A stretch of 64,000 bases of DNA from Buttiauxella warmboldiae (GCF_003818135.1 NZ_RPOH01000021.1:1-64000); one strand, 5' to 3'; positions 8,972 to 19,954 are shown, numbered from the stretch's first letter. Numbers and translations are program-made. Notes: generated by a model not told the origin, from the sequence alone.

Positions 8972-9895
8972 TTATTGATTAAAAATAGACATTTTTTGCA
9001 TCGACTGAAACACCATCATCGAAGAGTTCAGGGCAAAATCAGACATTTTTGACTGGCTGAGCATCTTAATAAACGAGGTGTAATCGGAACCGACCGTTTC
9101 CTGCAATCGGGTTTCTACATTCATTTCCTGGTTGGCAGAGGTCAGCGCCAGAGCATCAATTTGCTGAAGGCTGGTCCCCACCTGGGCCTGAACCCTTCCC
9201 AGGTTATCGATGCCTTGTTTAATCGATACGTTCGCGCTATCAAGAGTTGTCTGCAGTGCCTGGCGGGCTTTGTCGTCGCCATCCGCAATCGGAACCTTCA
9301 GTGCGGCAATGGCGGAATCCAGCGCCGCAAACAAATCGTGTGGCGTTCCGCTCATAAAGACATCGCTACCAATATGTCCTACCTGCATTTCCGTGCTGTC
9401 TGCCACGTGCTGTGTGATCGGCGTATCGCCTCCCAGATAGGCGCCTGTTTTACTAAAAGGAACCTTATCTGTTTCATAACCGGCGAAAATATAGCAGCCA
9501 TCGCTATTTTTTGTGTTCGCCAAATCCAGCATGCTATCGTGAATTCCCTGTAATTCCGTTGCCAGCGCCTGGCGGTCGGCATTGGAGCTGGTTCCATTAC
9601 CCGCGGCAACAATTTTTGTACTCAGGCTGGTGGTTAAAATATTGCTTAATGAATTGAGGGTATTGTCTTCGAAATTCAGCGCATCCTGCGCATTCTGGCG
9701 TGCGGAATCATATTGATCCATGGTGGCTAAAGCATTCTGATAAAGCACGGCCTGTGCAGCACCGGAAGGATCATCAGAGGGCGTGAGTAATTTCTGGCCT
9801 GCAGATAAACGCGAGCCAATATCATTGCTGGTATTCATCGCCTTAGACAGGCTATCGATATTGTGCTGGTACATATAGTGGGTACTAAGGCGCAT
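8972..9895 (-). CDS. flgL: Flagellar hook-filament junction protein FlgL (HAP3)
   Basis: 307 aa. FlgL sits between FlgK and flagellin. The N-terminus MRLSTHYMYQHNIDSLSKAMNTSND with LSAGQKLLTPSDDPSGAAQA is the conserved flagellin-like D0/D1 region, and the C-terminus (ALTSANQEMNVETRLQETVGSDYTSFIKMLSQ) is the matching helix. Family length. It is 49 bases after flgK, in one operon. Confidence 0.96.
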   Translation of the reverse strand: MRLSTHYMYQHNIDSLSKAMNTSNDIGSRLSAGQKLLTPSDDPSGAAQAVLYQNALATMDQYDSARQNAQDALNFEDNTLNSLSNILTTSLSTKIVAAGNGTSSNADRQALATELQGIHDSMLDLANTKNSDGCYIFAGYETDKVPFSKTGAYLGGDTPITQHVADSTEMQVGHIGSDVFMSGTPHDLFAALDSAIAALKVPIADGDDKARQALQTTLDSANVSIKQGIDNLGRVQAQVGTSLQQIDALALTSANQEMNVETRLQETVGSDYTSFIKMLSQSKMSDFALNSSMMVFQSMQKMSIFNQ

Positions 9896-9944
9896 AACAA
9901 ATCTCCTTAAAGTGGCGCTTGATCTCGCCGGCGTAAAAATAGAA

Positions 9945-11582
9945 TTAACGAATATTCAATAGCGCATCAAAGAGGGTATTGGCCGTTTGTAATACTTGTG
10001 CATTTGCCTGATAAAACTGGGTATACATCTGCAAATTGATGCTTTCTTCATTGATATCGACGCCAATAATGCCTTGCTGCTGCTGCACGAGAGACTCACA
10101 TGCTTTTGCGGATGTCGATAAATCTTCCTTTAATGCGGTCATCGAGGAACCGACAGAGCTGACCAGGCTTGAGTAAGCTTCAATAAGCGTCCCATTGCCG
10201 ATAAGCCTGGTGTTCTTGATGGCAAGCATATCCTTGATATTTTCGTTATTGCTTTGACCACCTGTTTGACCTGCCGCCGCAATCTGCTCACCGGAGGTGA
10301 TCTTCATGCTGAGCTTCCCTGCGGCGCCCGAGACGGGGTTCATCGTAAAGTTATCACCCACCTGCGGCGTACCCTGAGGTTTTACAGACAGCCCATCAAA
10401 TTCCAGCTCGCCATTTACGCCAACCGTGGGGGTAATGGCTTTGCCATCTTTGGTCTGCACATCCCAATCGGTTTTACCGGGGCCTTTAAATGTCAGAGTG
10501 TAATTCTCAGACTGTGCTTTGCTGGCATCTGTAAAGGTAACGTTTAATGCCCCATTGCCCGTATTTTCACGATTGGCTAACGCAACAGGGTCGGCAATAT
10601 TGAAAATCTTCTCGCCAGCCTGCCCTTTAGGATCGAGACCTGCGGCATTCACTTCATTGAATTTATTGGCCATCTGCAAGGCCAGCTGATTTAACTGGTT
10701 ACGGGCATCGGTGAGATCTTCATTACGAAACTTAAATAACCCCCCCAGGGCTCCATTGGTCATTCGGGTCTCATCAAACGGCATTTTATTGCCGGAGGCG
10801 TCAACATATGAAACGACCGTCTTAGAGGGGTCCTGTGCAGAAGGGGAGGCGTCAAGCAGATAGGAGCGATTGCCGTTAACGAGCGGCATACCGTTAGATA
10901 ATGTAATATCAACCCGGCCATTGTCGGTATTTTCGTTAACTTTAATTCCCACCTTTTCACTAAGGCGGCTGAGTAATTGATCGCGTTGATCAAGCAGGTC
11001 CGCTGGTAAATCTCCCGTGCGGCCATGAATTTTACCAATTTCATCATTCAGCTTTGCCAGCTGTTTAGCATCAGCATTGATATCAGCAACATTTTGTGTA
11101 ATCAGGGTATTGGTGCTTTTTTCCAGCCCATCAAGCGTATTGCTGTTGGCATTAAAGTGGTAAACCGTTGCCTGAAACTGCGCAAATGCTCCCTGACGTG
11201 CAGCGGGATCTGCGGGTTTGCTGCTAACCATTTCTAATGCTTTAAAAACGCTATTGAGGGATACAGAAATATTATTACTGTCGTCACCCAGCATATTATC
11301 TATCTGACTGAATTGCTCATAGCGACTGCTCTGGCCCATATTTTCTGTCGTCGCACTGCGCAGTTGGGTATTGACAAACCCATCGTAAGCACGCTGCACG
11401 CCATCAACTTCAGCGCCATAGCCGAAATAACCAGTGTTGGTGGTTTTACCTCCACTTTCTCCCAGAATGATATTTTCCCGGCTATAGCCTGGCGTCATCG
11501 CATTGTTTAAATTATTGCCAATGACATTCATTGCAGCCTGTGCCGAACTAAGCCCACTCTGAGCCAGATACATAAGATTCAT
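9945..11582 (-). CDS. flgK: Flagellar hook-associated protein FlgK (HAP1)
   Basis: 545 aa, family length. FlgK is the first hook-filament junction protein. N-terminus LAQSGLSSAQAAMNVIGNNLNNAMTPGYSRE has the rod/hook family motif, and the C-terminus ends ESINLQMYTQFYQANAQVLQTANTLFDALLNI, as is typical. The central domain is variable. A strong FliA promoter lies at 11664-11690, so flgKL can be expressed late, apart from flgBCDEFGHIJ. Confidence 0.96.
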   Translation of the reverse strand: MNLMYLAQSGLSSAQAAMNVIGNNLNNAMTPGYSRENIILGESGGKTTNTGYFGYGAEVDGVQRAYDGFVNTQLRSATTENMGQSSRYEQFSQIDNMLGDDSNNISVSLNSVFKALEMVSSKPADPAARQGAFAQFQATVYHFNANSNTLDGLEKSTNTLITQNVADINADAKQLAKLNDEIGKIHGRTGDLPADLLDQRDQLLSRLSEKVGIKVNENTDNGRVDITLSNGMPLVNGNRSYLLDASPSAQDPSKTVVSYVDASGNKMPFDETRMTNGALGGLFKFRNEDLTDARNQLNQLALQMANKFNEVNAAGLDPKGQAGEKIFNIADPVALANRENTGNGALNVTFTDASKAQSENYTLTFKGPGKTDWDVQTKDGKAITPTVGVNGELEFDGLSVKPQGTPQVGDNFTMNPVSGAAGKLSMKITSGEQIAAAGQTGGQSNNENIKDMLAIKNTRLIGNGTLIEAYSSLVSSVGSSMTALKEDLSTSAKACESLVQQQQGIIGVDINEESINLQMYTQFYQANAQVLQTANTLFDALLNIR

Positions 11583-11663
11583 GGTTCACCAATGTTGGAT
11601 TATTAACGAAATGTGTTCGCGTATTTCCCCGAGTTCGTCATGAAAATCCGCCCTCTGGATAAT

Positions 11664-11690
11664 TTATCGGTATTTTTCAAATAAACTAAA
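11664..11690 (-). promoter_or_regulatory. FliA (sigma-28) promoter of flgK-flgL
   Basis: Minus strand: TTTA (11690-11687), 15 bases, ACCGATAA (11671-11664). It is close to the FliA consensus and about 82 bases before flgK. flgKL is a class 3 unit in Salmonella as well. Confidence 0.8.
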
Positions 11691-11700
11691 ATACTAATGA

Positions 11701-12660
11701 TTAAAAAATTGAGGACAGATCCGTTTTACAGGAGTCCAGCCCGTGGCTGATATTTAATTTTACTTTATGCATAATATTGATCAGCTTTTGCGCATAATCG
11801 GGGTCGGTTGCATACCCGGCAGACTGTAGGGCCTGAGCGGCCTTTTCCGGCGAACCGGATCGTGCAACGTTATGGTAAAGAGGGTTATGCGTCAGCAGGG
11901 CGATATAATCATCCAGCGCCGAAGAATATGACGGGTAAACCTTAAATGCCGCTTTAACTTTTTGTAGCGTACCGTTGATCAGCTCAGTGGTGGTGATTTC
12001 TGTTGATTCACCTTTCCAGGCCGGGGTGGCCTTCACACCAAACAGATTATGGCTTTTCTTACCCTCAGCCGTGGTAATTTCTCTGTTACCCCACCCTGAT
12101 TCCAGCGCCGCCTGCGCAATAATTAACAGGTGTGGGATACCACTCTTTTTAGCCGTCGCTAGCGCGGGCTCCAGCATCTTCGAAATAAAGTGCGTATTTT
12201 TTTCCATACTCCGGATGCTGGTCGTGACGGTTTGTTGATTAAGCCCGATATCCATTTTTTGAGAGAGGCTGGAAAGTTTCGCTTTTGTTGCCGCAAAAGC
12301 AGTTTGGTTGAGTACATAGGGGGCTGGAGCTGCACCTCGCGTCGGTTGGGATGTGGGCGCTTCTCCTCCCATTTGCTTGATCATCAGATCGGCAAATCCC
12401 ATTTTACTCTGGGCGGCAATATCCTGAGAAACCTGCTGGTCATACATGGCGGTAAACATATCCGACTGGTCACTATTGAATAAGCCATCCTTAAAAGATG
12501 CCTCACGCATGCTTTTCAGCATCATCTGGATAAAGATGCCCTCCATCTGTTTGGCGGCCGCTTTTAATCCTTCCCCGGAATGGTTTTTGACCTCGCGCTT
12601 TAGCCCATCAAGGCCGCGAATATCAAATGCGGCACCAGAAACAAGCGATAAATTGGCCAT
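11701..12660 (-). CDS. flgJ: Rod-capping protein and peptidoglycan hydrolase FlgJ
   Basis: 319 aa, the dual-domain form. The N-terminal half (AAKQMEGIFIQMMLKSMREA) caps the growing rod. The C-terminal half is a glucosaminidase-type muramidase with the catalytic Glu region AQAALESGWGNREI and the later YPSYSSALDDYIALL. Both parts are intact, so it can open the cell wall for the rod. The start directly abuts the flgI stop. The last ~12 residues form a short polar tail. Confidence 0.95.
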   Translation of the reverse strand: MANLSLVSGAAFDIRGLDGLKREVKNHSGEGLKAAAKQMEGIFIQMMLKSMREASFKDGLFNSDQSDMFTAMYDQQVSQDIAAQSKMGFADLMIKQMGGEAPTSQPTRGAAPAPYVLNQTAFAATKAKLSSLSQKMDIGLNQQTVTTSIRSMEKNTHFISKMLEPALATAKKSGIPHLLIIAQAALESGWGNREITTAEGKKSHNLFGVKATPAWKGESTEITTTELINGTLQKVKAAFKVYPSYSSALDDYIALLTHNPLYHNVARSGSPEKAAQALQSAGYATDPDYAQKLINIMHKVKLNISHGLDSCKTDLSSIF

Positions 12661-13778
12661 CAGTTAGTCTCCAGCCTGGCTCGTAGACAACCGGCGCTTT
12701 TCATCGATTGTAATATTGACATCAAATCATTAGGGGTCGCCCCCAGCCCATTTAATGCCCGAACGACATGATTAAGATCGGTACTGGTATTGACCTTCTG
12801 CAATGAACCATTTTGCTCACGCAGCGAAACCTGGGTGCCCGGGGTCACCACCGTCTGACCGCCGCCAAAGGGAGTATCAGGCTGGCTTACCTCATTAGAC
12901 TGGGAGACTTCTACCGTCAAATCTCCCTGGGCTACGGCACAAGAGTCCAGCACCACGTGACGGTTAATGACCACCGAGCCGGTCCGTGAGTTGACAATCA
13001 CTTTCGCATCCATAATTCCAATATGAATGGGGATATTCTGGACATCCGCCAGGAAGCGGACCTTGGCTGAAGTTTCAACGGGCGCAAAAAGCTTGATCGT
13101 GCGTGAATCTTCGGCCACTGCGGTGTTACCGCCAAAGTGACGGTTAATTTCATCACTGATCTGCTGTGCGACACTAAAGTCATCTTCATTCAGCTCAAGA
13201 TGCAGGATATTGTCCTGAGAGAAGCCGGTGGGAACGCTACGTTCGACAGTGGCCCCACCGCTGATACGCGCACCATTTAATTGATTCGACTGCACCCGGC
13301 TGCCGCCACTTTGAGCGCCGGCGCCCGATACCAGCAGATTACCCTGAGCCAGAGCATAAATTTGATTATCCACACCTTTAAGCGGCGTCATTAATAGGGT
13401 TCCGCCGCGCAGGCTTTTGGCATTTCCAAGAGAAGAGACCACCACATCAATGTGTTCGCCCGGCCGTGCAAAAGGGGGTAATTCCGTGGTCACCATGACA
13501 GCAGCCACGTTTTTAAGCTGCATATTGGTGCCGGCAGGGACGGTGATCCCCAGTTGCGACAGCATATTGCTGAGGCTCTGAGTGGTAAAAGGCGTCTGCA
13601 TTGTCTGATCGCCGGTACCGTCCAGGCCCACCACCAGTCCATATCCCATCAGGGAATTGCTACGGATCCCCTGAATAGAGGTCAGATCCCGAATGCGTTC
13701 AGCCCGTGCATGTTGTGGCGCCATGAAGATCAGGCTACCGAGCACGCTCAGAGACAATGTGAGAAGTAAATTTTTCAT
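12660..13778 (-). CDS. flgI: Flagellar P-ring protein FlgI
   Basis: 372 aa. FlgI forms the peptidoglycan-associated P ring around the rod. It has an N-terminal signal peptide ([26 protein letters not shown]) and the conserved start [32 protein letters not shown]. The rest matches the family closely, including the Cys pair near the C-terminus (DSCAVAQGD and [10 protein letters not shown]) that forms a disulfide in the periplasm. Confidence 0.96.
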   Translation of the reverse strand: MKNLLLTLSLSVLGSLIFMAPQHARAERIRDLTSIQGIRSNSLMGYGLVVGLDGTGDQTMQTPFTTQSLSNMLSQLGITVPAGTNMQLKNVAAVMVTTELPPFARPGEHIDVVVSSLGNAKSLRGGTLLMTPLKGVDNQIYALAQGNLLVSGAGAQSGGSRVQSNQLNGARISGGATVERSVPTGFSQDNILHLELNEDDFSVAQQISDEINRHFGGNTAVAEDSRTIKLFAPVETSAKVRFLADVQNIPIHIGIMDAKVIVNSRTGSVVINRHVVLDSCAVAQGDLTVEVSQSNEVSQPDTPFGGGQTVVTPGTQVSLREQNGSLQKVNTSTDLNHVVRALNGLGATPNDLMSILQSMKSAGCLRARLETN

Positions 13779-13796
13779 GCGCTGTCACGTTAGCCA

Positions 13797-14537
13797 TTAG
13801 TAAGGAGAAAGATTAAGGAACAGACGTTGTAACCAACCCATCTGCTGCGCTTCGTTGATATAGCCATTACCCACATACTCAATGCGCGCATCCGCCACCT
13901 GTGTGGATATCACGTTATTAGCGCTGCTGATGGTTCTTGGATTCACGATGCCTGAAAAACGAATAAACTCAGTGCCTTGATTGATGGCGATTTGTTTTTC
14001 ACCGACCACCCTAAGATTCCCGTTTTCCAGTAATTGCTGAACGGTGACGGTGATGGTCCCGCTGAAGGTATTGTTCGCCGCGGCGCCGCCTTTGCCGGAA
14101 AAGTTATTTTTTCCGCTGATATCGGTGTTTACGCGATCGCCTCCCAGCAGCCCCTCCAGCATACCCGGCACCGCCGTGATGGAAAGACCCGTAGATCCAC
14201 CACGATTAGCGCTGGCTGAAGAGCTTTTACTGGCACTGACATTTTCCTGCAGAATAATGGTCAGGGTATCGCCGATATTTCTTGGCCTGCGGTCTTCAAA
14301 CATTGGCTGATAACCATAATTCATCGTCTGCCCGGACTGGAAAACCGAACCATTCACCTGAGGAGGCGTGGGGGGGGCGGGGGAGGCCGTCGTCGCGCCC
14401 TGAACTAATGGCTCGTGGGGAAGGTAGGCACACCCGGTTAATAAAAAGAGTAATACAGCCGTGGCTATTGAAAACCTTACGCGGCGGCTATCTTGCAAGA
14501 AAGTCCCATCATCCGGGGAATAAGGCTGGTTTTTCAT
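13797..14537 (-). CDS. flgH: Flagellar L-ring lipoprotein FlgH
   Basis: 246 aa from ATG 14537. FlgH forms the outer-membrane L ring. It has a lipoprotein signal with lipobox LLTGC (Cys36), then the conserved middle [26 protein letters not shown] and [11 protein letters not shown]. The frame is open back to 14678 and would overlap flgG, but ATG 14537 leaves a short basic segment before the signal peptide. That N-terminus is still about 15 residues longer than usual, so a TTG start at residue 14 is possible. Confidence 0.92.
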   Translation of the reverse strand: MKNQPYSPDDGTFLQDSRRVRFSIATAVLLFLLTGCAYLPHEPLVQGATTASPAPPTPPQVNGSVFQSGQTMNYGYQPMFEDRRPRNIGDTLTIILQENVSASKSSSASANRGGSTGLSITAVPGMLEGLLGGDRVNTDISGKNNFSGKGGAAANNTFSGTITVTVQQLLENGNLRVVGEKQIAINQGTEFIRFSGIVNPRTISSANNVISTQVADARIEYVGNGYINEAQQMGWLQRLFLNLSPY

Positions 14538-14613
14538 TTTATCACTACGCTTTAAACAGCCGCAAAACGACGCCCGTCTGCAGGACGGGAGCGGCGTTAA
14601 TAGGTGCATGAGA

Positions 14614-15396
14614 TTAGAGTTGCGCCAGGCGTTGCAGCATCTGATCGGATGTTGATACGGCTTTGCTGTTGATTTCATAGGCTCGCTGAGTCTGGATCAT
14701 ATTGACCAGCTCTTCTGCCACATTCACGTTAGAGGTTTCGACATAGCCTTGTTTTAGCGTGCCGCCGCCGTTCAAACCGGGTGTGGTTTCATTGGGGGCA
14801 CCAGATGCCTGGGTTTCGCGGTAAAGGTTTTCACCAAGGCTTTCCAGACCCGAATCATTAATAAACGTACTTAACGTCAGCTGCCCTACCTGCTGCGGCG
14901 CAGTCTGTCCGGGGATAGTTACGCTGACAATGCCGTCATTACCAACGGTGAGCGAGTCTGCTCCCTGAGGGATAGTGATAGCGGGCTGCACCTGATAACC
15001 ACTGGAGGTGACCAGTTGACCATTCTGATCGAACTGGAAAGAGCCATCACGGGTGTAAGCCGTGGTGCCATCAGGCAAAATAACCTGAAAGAATCCATGA
15101 CCTTCAATGGCTAAATCTTTGCTGTTATTGGTTTGAGTCAGGCTGCCCTGGCTATGCAAACGTTCTGTGGCAACGGGACGTACACCGGTACCCAACTGCA
15201 GGCCTGAAGGGATGGTTGTCTGCTCAGAAGACTGGGCGCCGGGTTGACGCAGAGTCTGATAGAGGAGATCTTCAAACACCGCACGCTGGCGTTTGAAACC
15301 GTTGGTGCTGACGTTTGCCAGGTTATTGGAAATAACGTCCATGTTAGTTTGCTGGGCTTCAAGGCCGGTTTTGGCAATCCATAAAGAACGGATCAT
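14614..15396 (-). CDS. flgG: Flagellar distal rod protein FlgG
   Basis: 260 aa, exactly the usual length. FlgG builds the distal rod. The N-terminal rod motif ([29 protein letters not shown]) and the C-terminal motif ([33 protein letters not shown]) are both present. It lies between flgF and flgH in the conserved order. Confidence 0.97.
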   Translation of the reverse strand: MIRSLWIAKTGLEAQQTNMDVISNNLANVSTNGFKRQRAVFEDLLYQTLRQPGAQSSEQTTIPSGLQLGTGVRPVATERLHSQGSLTQTNNSKDLAIEGHGFFQVILPDGTTAYTRDGSFQFDQNGQLVTSSGYQVQPAITIPQGADSLTVGNDGIVSVTIPGQTAPQQVGQLTLSTFINDSGLESLGENLYRETQASGAPNETTPGLNGGGTLKQGYVETSNVNVAEELVNMIQTQRAYEINSKAVSTSDQMLQRLAQL

Positions 15397-15419
15397 GTTG
15401 AAATTCCTCTTTACTGGGT

Positions 15420-16175
15420 TTAACTCATGCTCAGAAGCTGGTTAGCTTTTTTATCATTGTCATCCACCGTAGTGATGACCTTCATATTCATATCAAAACC
15501 GCGAGCAGAGGCGATCATATCCACCATTGATGTCGCCGGATTGACGTTGCTACTTTCGAGTGCGCCCGGAATGAGCTGTAAAGACGGGTCTGCAGATAAC
15601 TGTGCTGAACCGGCATTGAGAGAATCTGGTGCAATATGAAAGAGCCCATCATCTCCGCGCGTCAGATCCTGGAGTTTGGCGTTAACCATCTTTAACTTTC
15701 CAATCGGTGACAGCGCCTTAGGTTGATCGCCCGCGCCCCGGGCCGTGATAGTGCCATCAGGTGCTATGGTCAATTCAGCCTGCGGTGGAGCATTAATTTG
15801 CCCGCCATCGCCCATTACCGGTAGCCCACGGACGCTTAGCAGCCCTTCGCTGTTCACTTCAATATTGCCCGCACGGGTGTAAGCTTCTGAACCGTCCGGG
15901 AGGGCAACCGCCAACCAGCCATTCTGCGGGAGTGCAACGTCCAGGTTGCGCCCCGTCTGGTTGATAATTCCCATTGAATCATCGTGATAAGGCGTTGATG
16001 CTGTCACCAGGGTACGGGTTTCGACAGAGGGCCCCTGCACGGGTATGGCTCGAAAAGCCGCAAGCTGCGCACGAAAACCCGCAGTCGACGCATTTGCCAG
16101 GTTATTGGAGGTGATAGCCTGACGATCCAGGGCGGCATTTGCTGCGCCCATTGCGGTATATATTGCGTGATCCAT
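15420..16175 (-). CDS. flgF: Flagellar proximal rod protein FlgF
   Basis: 251 aa. N-terminus [34 protein letters not shown] is typical of FlgF, as is the C-terminal [27 protein letters not shown]. FlgF is part of the proximal rod. It is 12 bases downstream of flgE. Confidence 0.96.
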   Translation of the reverse strand: MDHAIYTAMGAANAALDRQAITSNNLANASTAGFRAQLAAFRAIPVQGPSVETRTLVTASTPYHDDSMGIINQTGRNLDVALPQNGWLAVALPDGSEAYTRAGNIEVNSEGLLSVRGLPVMGDGGQINAPPQAELTIAPDGTITARGAGDQPKALSPIGKLKMVNAKLQDLTRGDDGLFHIAPDSLNAGSAQLSADPSLQLIPGALESSNVNPATSMVDMIASARGFDMNMKVITTVDDNDKKANQLLSMS

Positions 16176-16186
16176 ATCAGCCGCCG

Positions 16187-17410
16187 TTAACCAAGGTTAG
16201 CCAGCGTCTGCAGCAGCTCAGACTGCGTTTTGATGCTTTGTGAGTTGGACTGGTAGGTGCGTTGAAAGACGATCATATTGACCATCTCTTTGCTTAAATC
16301 CACATTCGAGGATTCCAGACGGTTCCCCAGTAAATTACCCAGGTTGCCTGTCCCGGCGATACCCGTTGCGGGTTGTCCGGATGCCGGCGTTTCTGACCAG
16401 CAGTTATCCCCTTTTGATTTCAGACCACCAGGGTTGGTGAAGCCCGACAATACCACTTGCCCCAGCAGCTGCGTCTGACCATTGCTATAGTTCGCAACGA
16501 CCTGGCCGTTGTCACCTACCACGTAACCGTTAAGTAAACCCGGCGCGTAACCCGTTGTGGTTGGGCTGCCCATATCCGTATCCGACGCCTGCTGAGTCAT
16601 GCCATCCATACTCAGGTCGAAATTTAGCGCGGCGCCCCCGTTATAGGTATCCCCCTGGATATTCAGTTTTGCCGGGTTGGTCGTCAGCTGTCCTGAGGTA
16701 TCAAAGGACAATGTGGTTTGCTGGTAAACGGGTTTTGCCCCGTTCATCTTCGGCGATGTCGCATTACTGGAATATGCCTGCCAGGTATTGTCCGCCGTTT
16801 TGACGTAATAAACGTTGATGGTATGTTTATTACCCAGGCTATCGTATGCGTCCATCTGAGTTACAGAGTTGTAGCTTTTACTGTTCGCAGGATCGAAAGG
16901 ATAGGTCTGCTGATTAACGATAGACGATCCAGAATCGAGATTACCTTTCAGCGTACCGGCATCAGAAGCACGTGCCTGCATCTGGTCCGTAGGTATTTTA
17001 ATCCGGTCAATAGCCGCACCCGGTTGAATGGCTGGTGGCATACCGGTTGCCTGATAACCCGTCAGAAACATGCCCTGGTTATTGACGATATAACCGTTTT
17101 CATCCTGTTTAAACTGACCGTTACGGCTGTAAAAAATCCCTCCCGCGGCGTTCGCCAGACGGAAAAAGCCGTTCCCTTGAATACCCATATCCAGAGAGCT
17201 GTTGCCCATGCCTAACACGCCATCGCTGAAGTTCTGGTTTACTGCAGAAACCTGAACCCCCATACCAATCTGTGAACCTGCGAAGACGTCAGCAAAAGCT
17301 GCCGAGCCGGATTTGAAACCCACCGTTTGGGAGTTTGCAATATTATTGCCGACCACATCGAGGGCCTGCGATGAAGCATTTAACCCGCTGAGACCTTGTG
17401 AAAAACTCAT
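16187..17410 (-). CDS. flgE: Flagellar hook protein FlgE
   Basis: 407 aa, as in enteric relatives. FlgE polymerises into the flexible hook. N-terminal SFSQGLSGLNASSQALDVVGNNIANSQTVGFK and C-terminal SSNVDLSKEMVNMIVFQRTYQSNSQSIKTQSELLQ are the family hallmarks. The variable middle domain is normal in size. Confidence 0.97.
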   Translation of the reverse strand: MSFSQGLSGLNASSQALDVVGNNIANSQTVGFKSGSAAFADVFAGSQIGMGVQVSAVNQNFSDGVLGMGNSSLDMGIQGNGFFRLANAAGGIFYSRNGQFKQDENGYIVNNQGMFLTGYQATGMPPAIQPGAAIDRIKIPTDQMQARASDAGTLKGNLDSGSSIVNQQTYPFDPANSKSYNSVTQMDAYDSLGNKHTINVYYVKTADNTWQAYSSNATSPKMNGAKPVYQQTTLSFDTSGQLTTNPAKLNIQGDTYNGGAALNFDLSMDGMTQQASDTDMGSPTTTGYAPGLLNGYVVGDNGQVVANYSNGQTQLLGQVVLSGFTNPGGLKSKGDNCWSETPASGQPATGIAGTGNLGNLLGNRLESSNVDLSKEMVNMIVFQRTYQSNSQSIKTQSELLQTLANLG

Positions 17411-17455
17411 TGTTATTCTTCCAGAACGTTAAATAAATTAAAAATTCAGGCCCGC

Positions 17456-18133
17456 TTATTCGATCAAATAAACTTTGCCAATAGGTACGCTGCCGTTTAA
17501 TCCCAACTGCAACTTAGCGCCGCCATTGGTGAATGAAACGCTGTCCACTTTCCCTTTTTTAAGGGAGGTAATATTGGGTGTGCTACCGTCTTCATTTGCT
17601 GCCGAGAAAGCCACTTTGAATACGCTGCTGGCATCAAGTGAAGGAGCCGAAGGTGTAAAGTTGACCAAATCATCAAAGGTGTATTTATTGACCCCGGCTT
17701 TGGCATGTTTTATGTCTGCGGTATAAGCATTGCCTGACCGATCGGTCAGCGTTACCGCCACCTTGCTGGCGTCGCTATCAAGGTTAAATGCGAAGTCTTT
17801 ATTTCCACCCTGGGCGCCAGAGATAACGGAATCACCTTCAATAAACACGCTGCTCCCAATCCACTGCGAGGCGTTCATCTGCTGCATACTGTTTACCATC
17901 ACCCCCACGCCTTCTAGCGTGGTATTCAGCTTCTCCACCCCCGCTGCCGTATTGAATTGCGCGAGCTGTGAAGTCAGCTGATTGTTATCCATCGGGTTGA
18001 TCGGATCCTGATTCTTCATCTGCGCCACTAACAGCGTCATAAAACTTTGCGTCAAATCAGCTGCACTGTTCCCCTGATTTGTTGCGGGTTGAGTGCTGGC
18101 ATTACTCTTGTTCATTACTGGAGACACAGCCAT
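17456..18133 (-). CDS. flgD: Hook cap / assembly scaffold FlgD
   Basis: 225 aa. FlgD caps the growing hook. The conserved N-terminal export/cap part has FMTLLVAQMKNQDPINPMDNNQLTSQLAQFNTAAG. The C-terminal Ig-like/Tudor part is present. It lies 11 bases after flgC and 45 before flgE. Confidence 0.96.
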   Translation of the reverse strand: MAVSPVMNKSNASTQPATNQGNSAADLTQSFMTLLVAQMKNQDPINPMDNNQLTSQLAQFNTAAGVEKLNTTLEGVGVMVNSMQQMNASQWIGSSVFIEGDSVISGAQGGNKDFAFNLDSDASKVAVTLTDRSGNAYTADIKHAKAGVNKYTFDDLVNFTPSAPSLDASSVFKVAFSAANEDGSTPNITSLKKGKVDSVSFTNGGAKLQLGLNGSVPIGKVYLIE

Positions 18134-18144
18134 TGATTCGCCCT

Positions 18145-18549
18145 TTATTGACCCAGAGTGAGTGTTTTCAACATCAGCGCTTTTGCCGTGCTCATGACCT
18201 CAACGTTCGCCTGATAGCTGCGAGAAGCAGAAATGGTGTTAACCATCTCATTGACGACATTGACATTGGGCATCCTGATATATCCTTTCGCATCAGCCAG
18301 TGGATTGGACGGGTCATACACCATTCGGTCTGGTTCATTGGTTTGCACCACATCGCTTACTCGCACCCCACCAATATCTTGTCCTGCTGCGCCATCGACC
18401 TGAAAAATAACCTGCCGGGCGCGGTAAGGTTGCCCATCGGGGCCGGCAATGCTGTCAGCATTCGCCATATTACTGGCGCTGACATTAAGGCGCTTCGACT
18501 GGGCCGCCATCGCTGAGCCCGAAATATCAAAAATACTCATCATAGACAT
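18145..18549 (-). CDS. flgC: Flagellar proximal rod protein FlgC
   Basis: 134 aa from ATG 18549, the same length as E. coli FlgC. A TTG at 18555, two codons upstream, is better spaced (7 bases) from an AGGG element, so either start is possible. Motifs: [28 protein letters not shown] and [15 protein letters not shown] near the N-terminus, and [25 protein letters not shown] at the end. Confidence 0.95.
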   Translation of the reverse strand: MSMMSIFDISGSAMAAQSKRLNVSASNMANADSIAGPDGQPYRARQVIFQVDGAAGQDIGGVRVSDVVQTNEPDRMVYDPSNPLADAKGYIRMPNVNVVNEMVNTISASRSYQANVEVMSTAKALMLKTLTLGQ

Positions 18550-18558
18550 AGACAATCG

Positions 18559-18972
18559 TTAACCCTGGCCAATGACACTCATCATGTTTTTAATTTGGGA
18601 GCCTAATACGGTTAAGCTGGTTTGATACTTCATGTTGTTATCAGCAAAACTGACACGCTCGCGATCCATATCAACGGTATTGCCGTCAGCCGTGGGCTGA
18701 TCGGGAATGCGATAAAGCAGCTGACCGTTATCAATGACCGTGGCGCCCGCGGCAATATGGGATGTGGATGTCAATGATAAAGACAGGGGAGTTGTCGCCT
18801 GGATATTATGATTCATTGCGTTCTTTAACTGCGTTGAAAAATCAATATCCCGCGCCAGATAGCCTGGCGTATCCGCGTTAGCAATATTTGAGGCTAATAT
18901 GTTCTGTCGCTGAGTCAGTAAACTCAGCGCATCCTGCTGGAAACGAAGCGCATTATCGAGTTTATCAAACAT
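18559..18972 (-). CDS. flgB: Flagellar proximal rod protein FlgB
   Basis: 137 aa, family length. N-terminal [40 protein letters not shown] is diagnostic, and the C-terminus has [24 protein letters not shown]. It is the first gene of the long flgBCDEFGHIJ(KL) operon and diverges from flgA. Confidence 0.96.
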   Translation of the reverse strand: MFDKLDNALRFQQDALSLLTQRQNILASNIANADTPGYLARDIDFSTQLKNAMNHNIQATTPLSLSLTSTSHIAAGATVIDNGQLLYRIPDQPTADGNTVDMDRERVSFADNNMKYQTSLTVLGSQIKNMMSVIGQG

Positions 18973-19242
18973 GAAGTCATCACCCTCTGGCTTATGAAAA
19001 TTAACGGGTGCATTCTATGGTTGAATGATTCAATTTTATACTGCAAAGATAAGGCGAAAATAAGCTTAATTGGGGTGATAAATTTTCACGCAATATTTAA
19101 AAAGACTCATGCAGAGAATTAACGTCATAACTGTACGCATTTACTGCATTAATAATAATGTTTTTTGCCTTATACTCTGGCTATTAACAATGAATAGCAA
19201 AGGGATTTGTCACGCGTTACAAAATATAAGGTTTATTCCCTC
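18973..19242. promoter_or_regulatory. Divergent flgB/flgA promoter region
   Basis: 270 bases between the divergent flgB and flgA starts, AT-rich (for example AAATAAGCTTAATTGG and AATTTTCACGCAATATTT). In relatives this interval carries back-to-back class 2 promoters bound by FlhD4C2. I did not identify a convincing FlhDC box by eye. Confidence 0.5.
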
Positions 19243-19953
19243 ATGTCTTCACTTCTCTGGTTATGGTCAAAAATTTCTCTATATCTTTTACTTTGCCTGG
19301 CGGCATTTCATTGTGCAGCGGCGCAATCTGTCAATGAGCGGTTGACCACGCAAATTGCCGCGTTGGTGGATACCTATAATGATGAGGCTAGAGAGGCAAA
19401 GGTTACCCATTCGGTAAAAATCCTTACCCCGGATCGCCAAATTTCAGAAACTTGCGCCGATCCGGAGCTTTTCCTTCCCGGCAATAATAGCCGTCTTACC
19501 GGAAACAAAAGCGTGCTGGTTCAGTGCGGCTCCTTACGAAAATTTATTCAGATTTCGATTCATGCATCAGGAAGTTGGTGGGTAGCATTACATCCCATTC
19601 AGTCAGGACAGGTCATCCTGTCTGATGATATTCAACGACGCTCGGGGCCGCTGGATCATCTTCCGGGTGAACTGCTGTTTAACGCCTCTAATATTATTGG
19701 ACAAACCGCAACGCGTTATATCAATAAAGGCCAGCCGCTGACAAAAAACCTGTTGCGTAAAGGTTGGGCAATTGTTGCCGGGCATAATGCAGAAATTTTC
19801 GCAGCGGGTACAGGATTCCAGATCCGTACCAAAGGCAAAGCGCTAAATAGTGCCGCTGCTGGTCAACTGGTCAGAATATCGCTGCGTGGCGGTCAAATTA
19901 TAACCGGCATGACTACCGTCGATGGGAAAGTGAAAATTAATTTGAAAGAATAA
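19243..19953 (+). CDS. flgA: P-ring assembly chaperone FlgA
   Basis: 236 aa from ATG 19243; a TTG frame opens 12 codons earlier but would spoil the signal peptide. FlgA is a periplasmic chaperone for the P ring. Seen: signal peptide (LLWLWSKISLYLLLCLAAFHCAAAQ), an N-terminal domain with a Cys pair, and a C-terminal SAF-like domain (VILSDDIQRRSGPLD, INKGQPLTKNLLRKGWAIVAGHNAEI, GQLVRISLRGGQIITGMTTVDG). Confidence 0.94.
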   Translation: MSSLLWLWSKISLYLLLCLAAFHCAAAQSVNERLTTQIAALVDTYNDEAREAKVTHSVKILTPDRQISETCADPELFLPGNNSRLTGNKSVLVQCGSLRKFIQISIHASGSWWVALHPIQSGQVILSDDIQRRSGPLDHLPGELLFNASNIIGQTATRYINKGQPLTKNLLRKGWAIVAGHNAEIFAAGTGFQIRTKGKALNSAAAGQLVRISLRGGQIITGMTTVDGKVKINLKE

Positions 19954-19954
19954 T

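Noticed and set aside
14538..14678. Longer flgH start inside flgG
   Set aside because: It would put about 47 residues before the lipoprotein signal; ATG 14537 is nearer the family.
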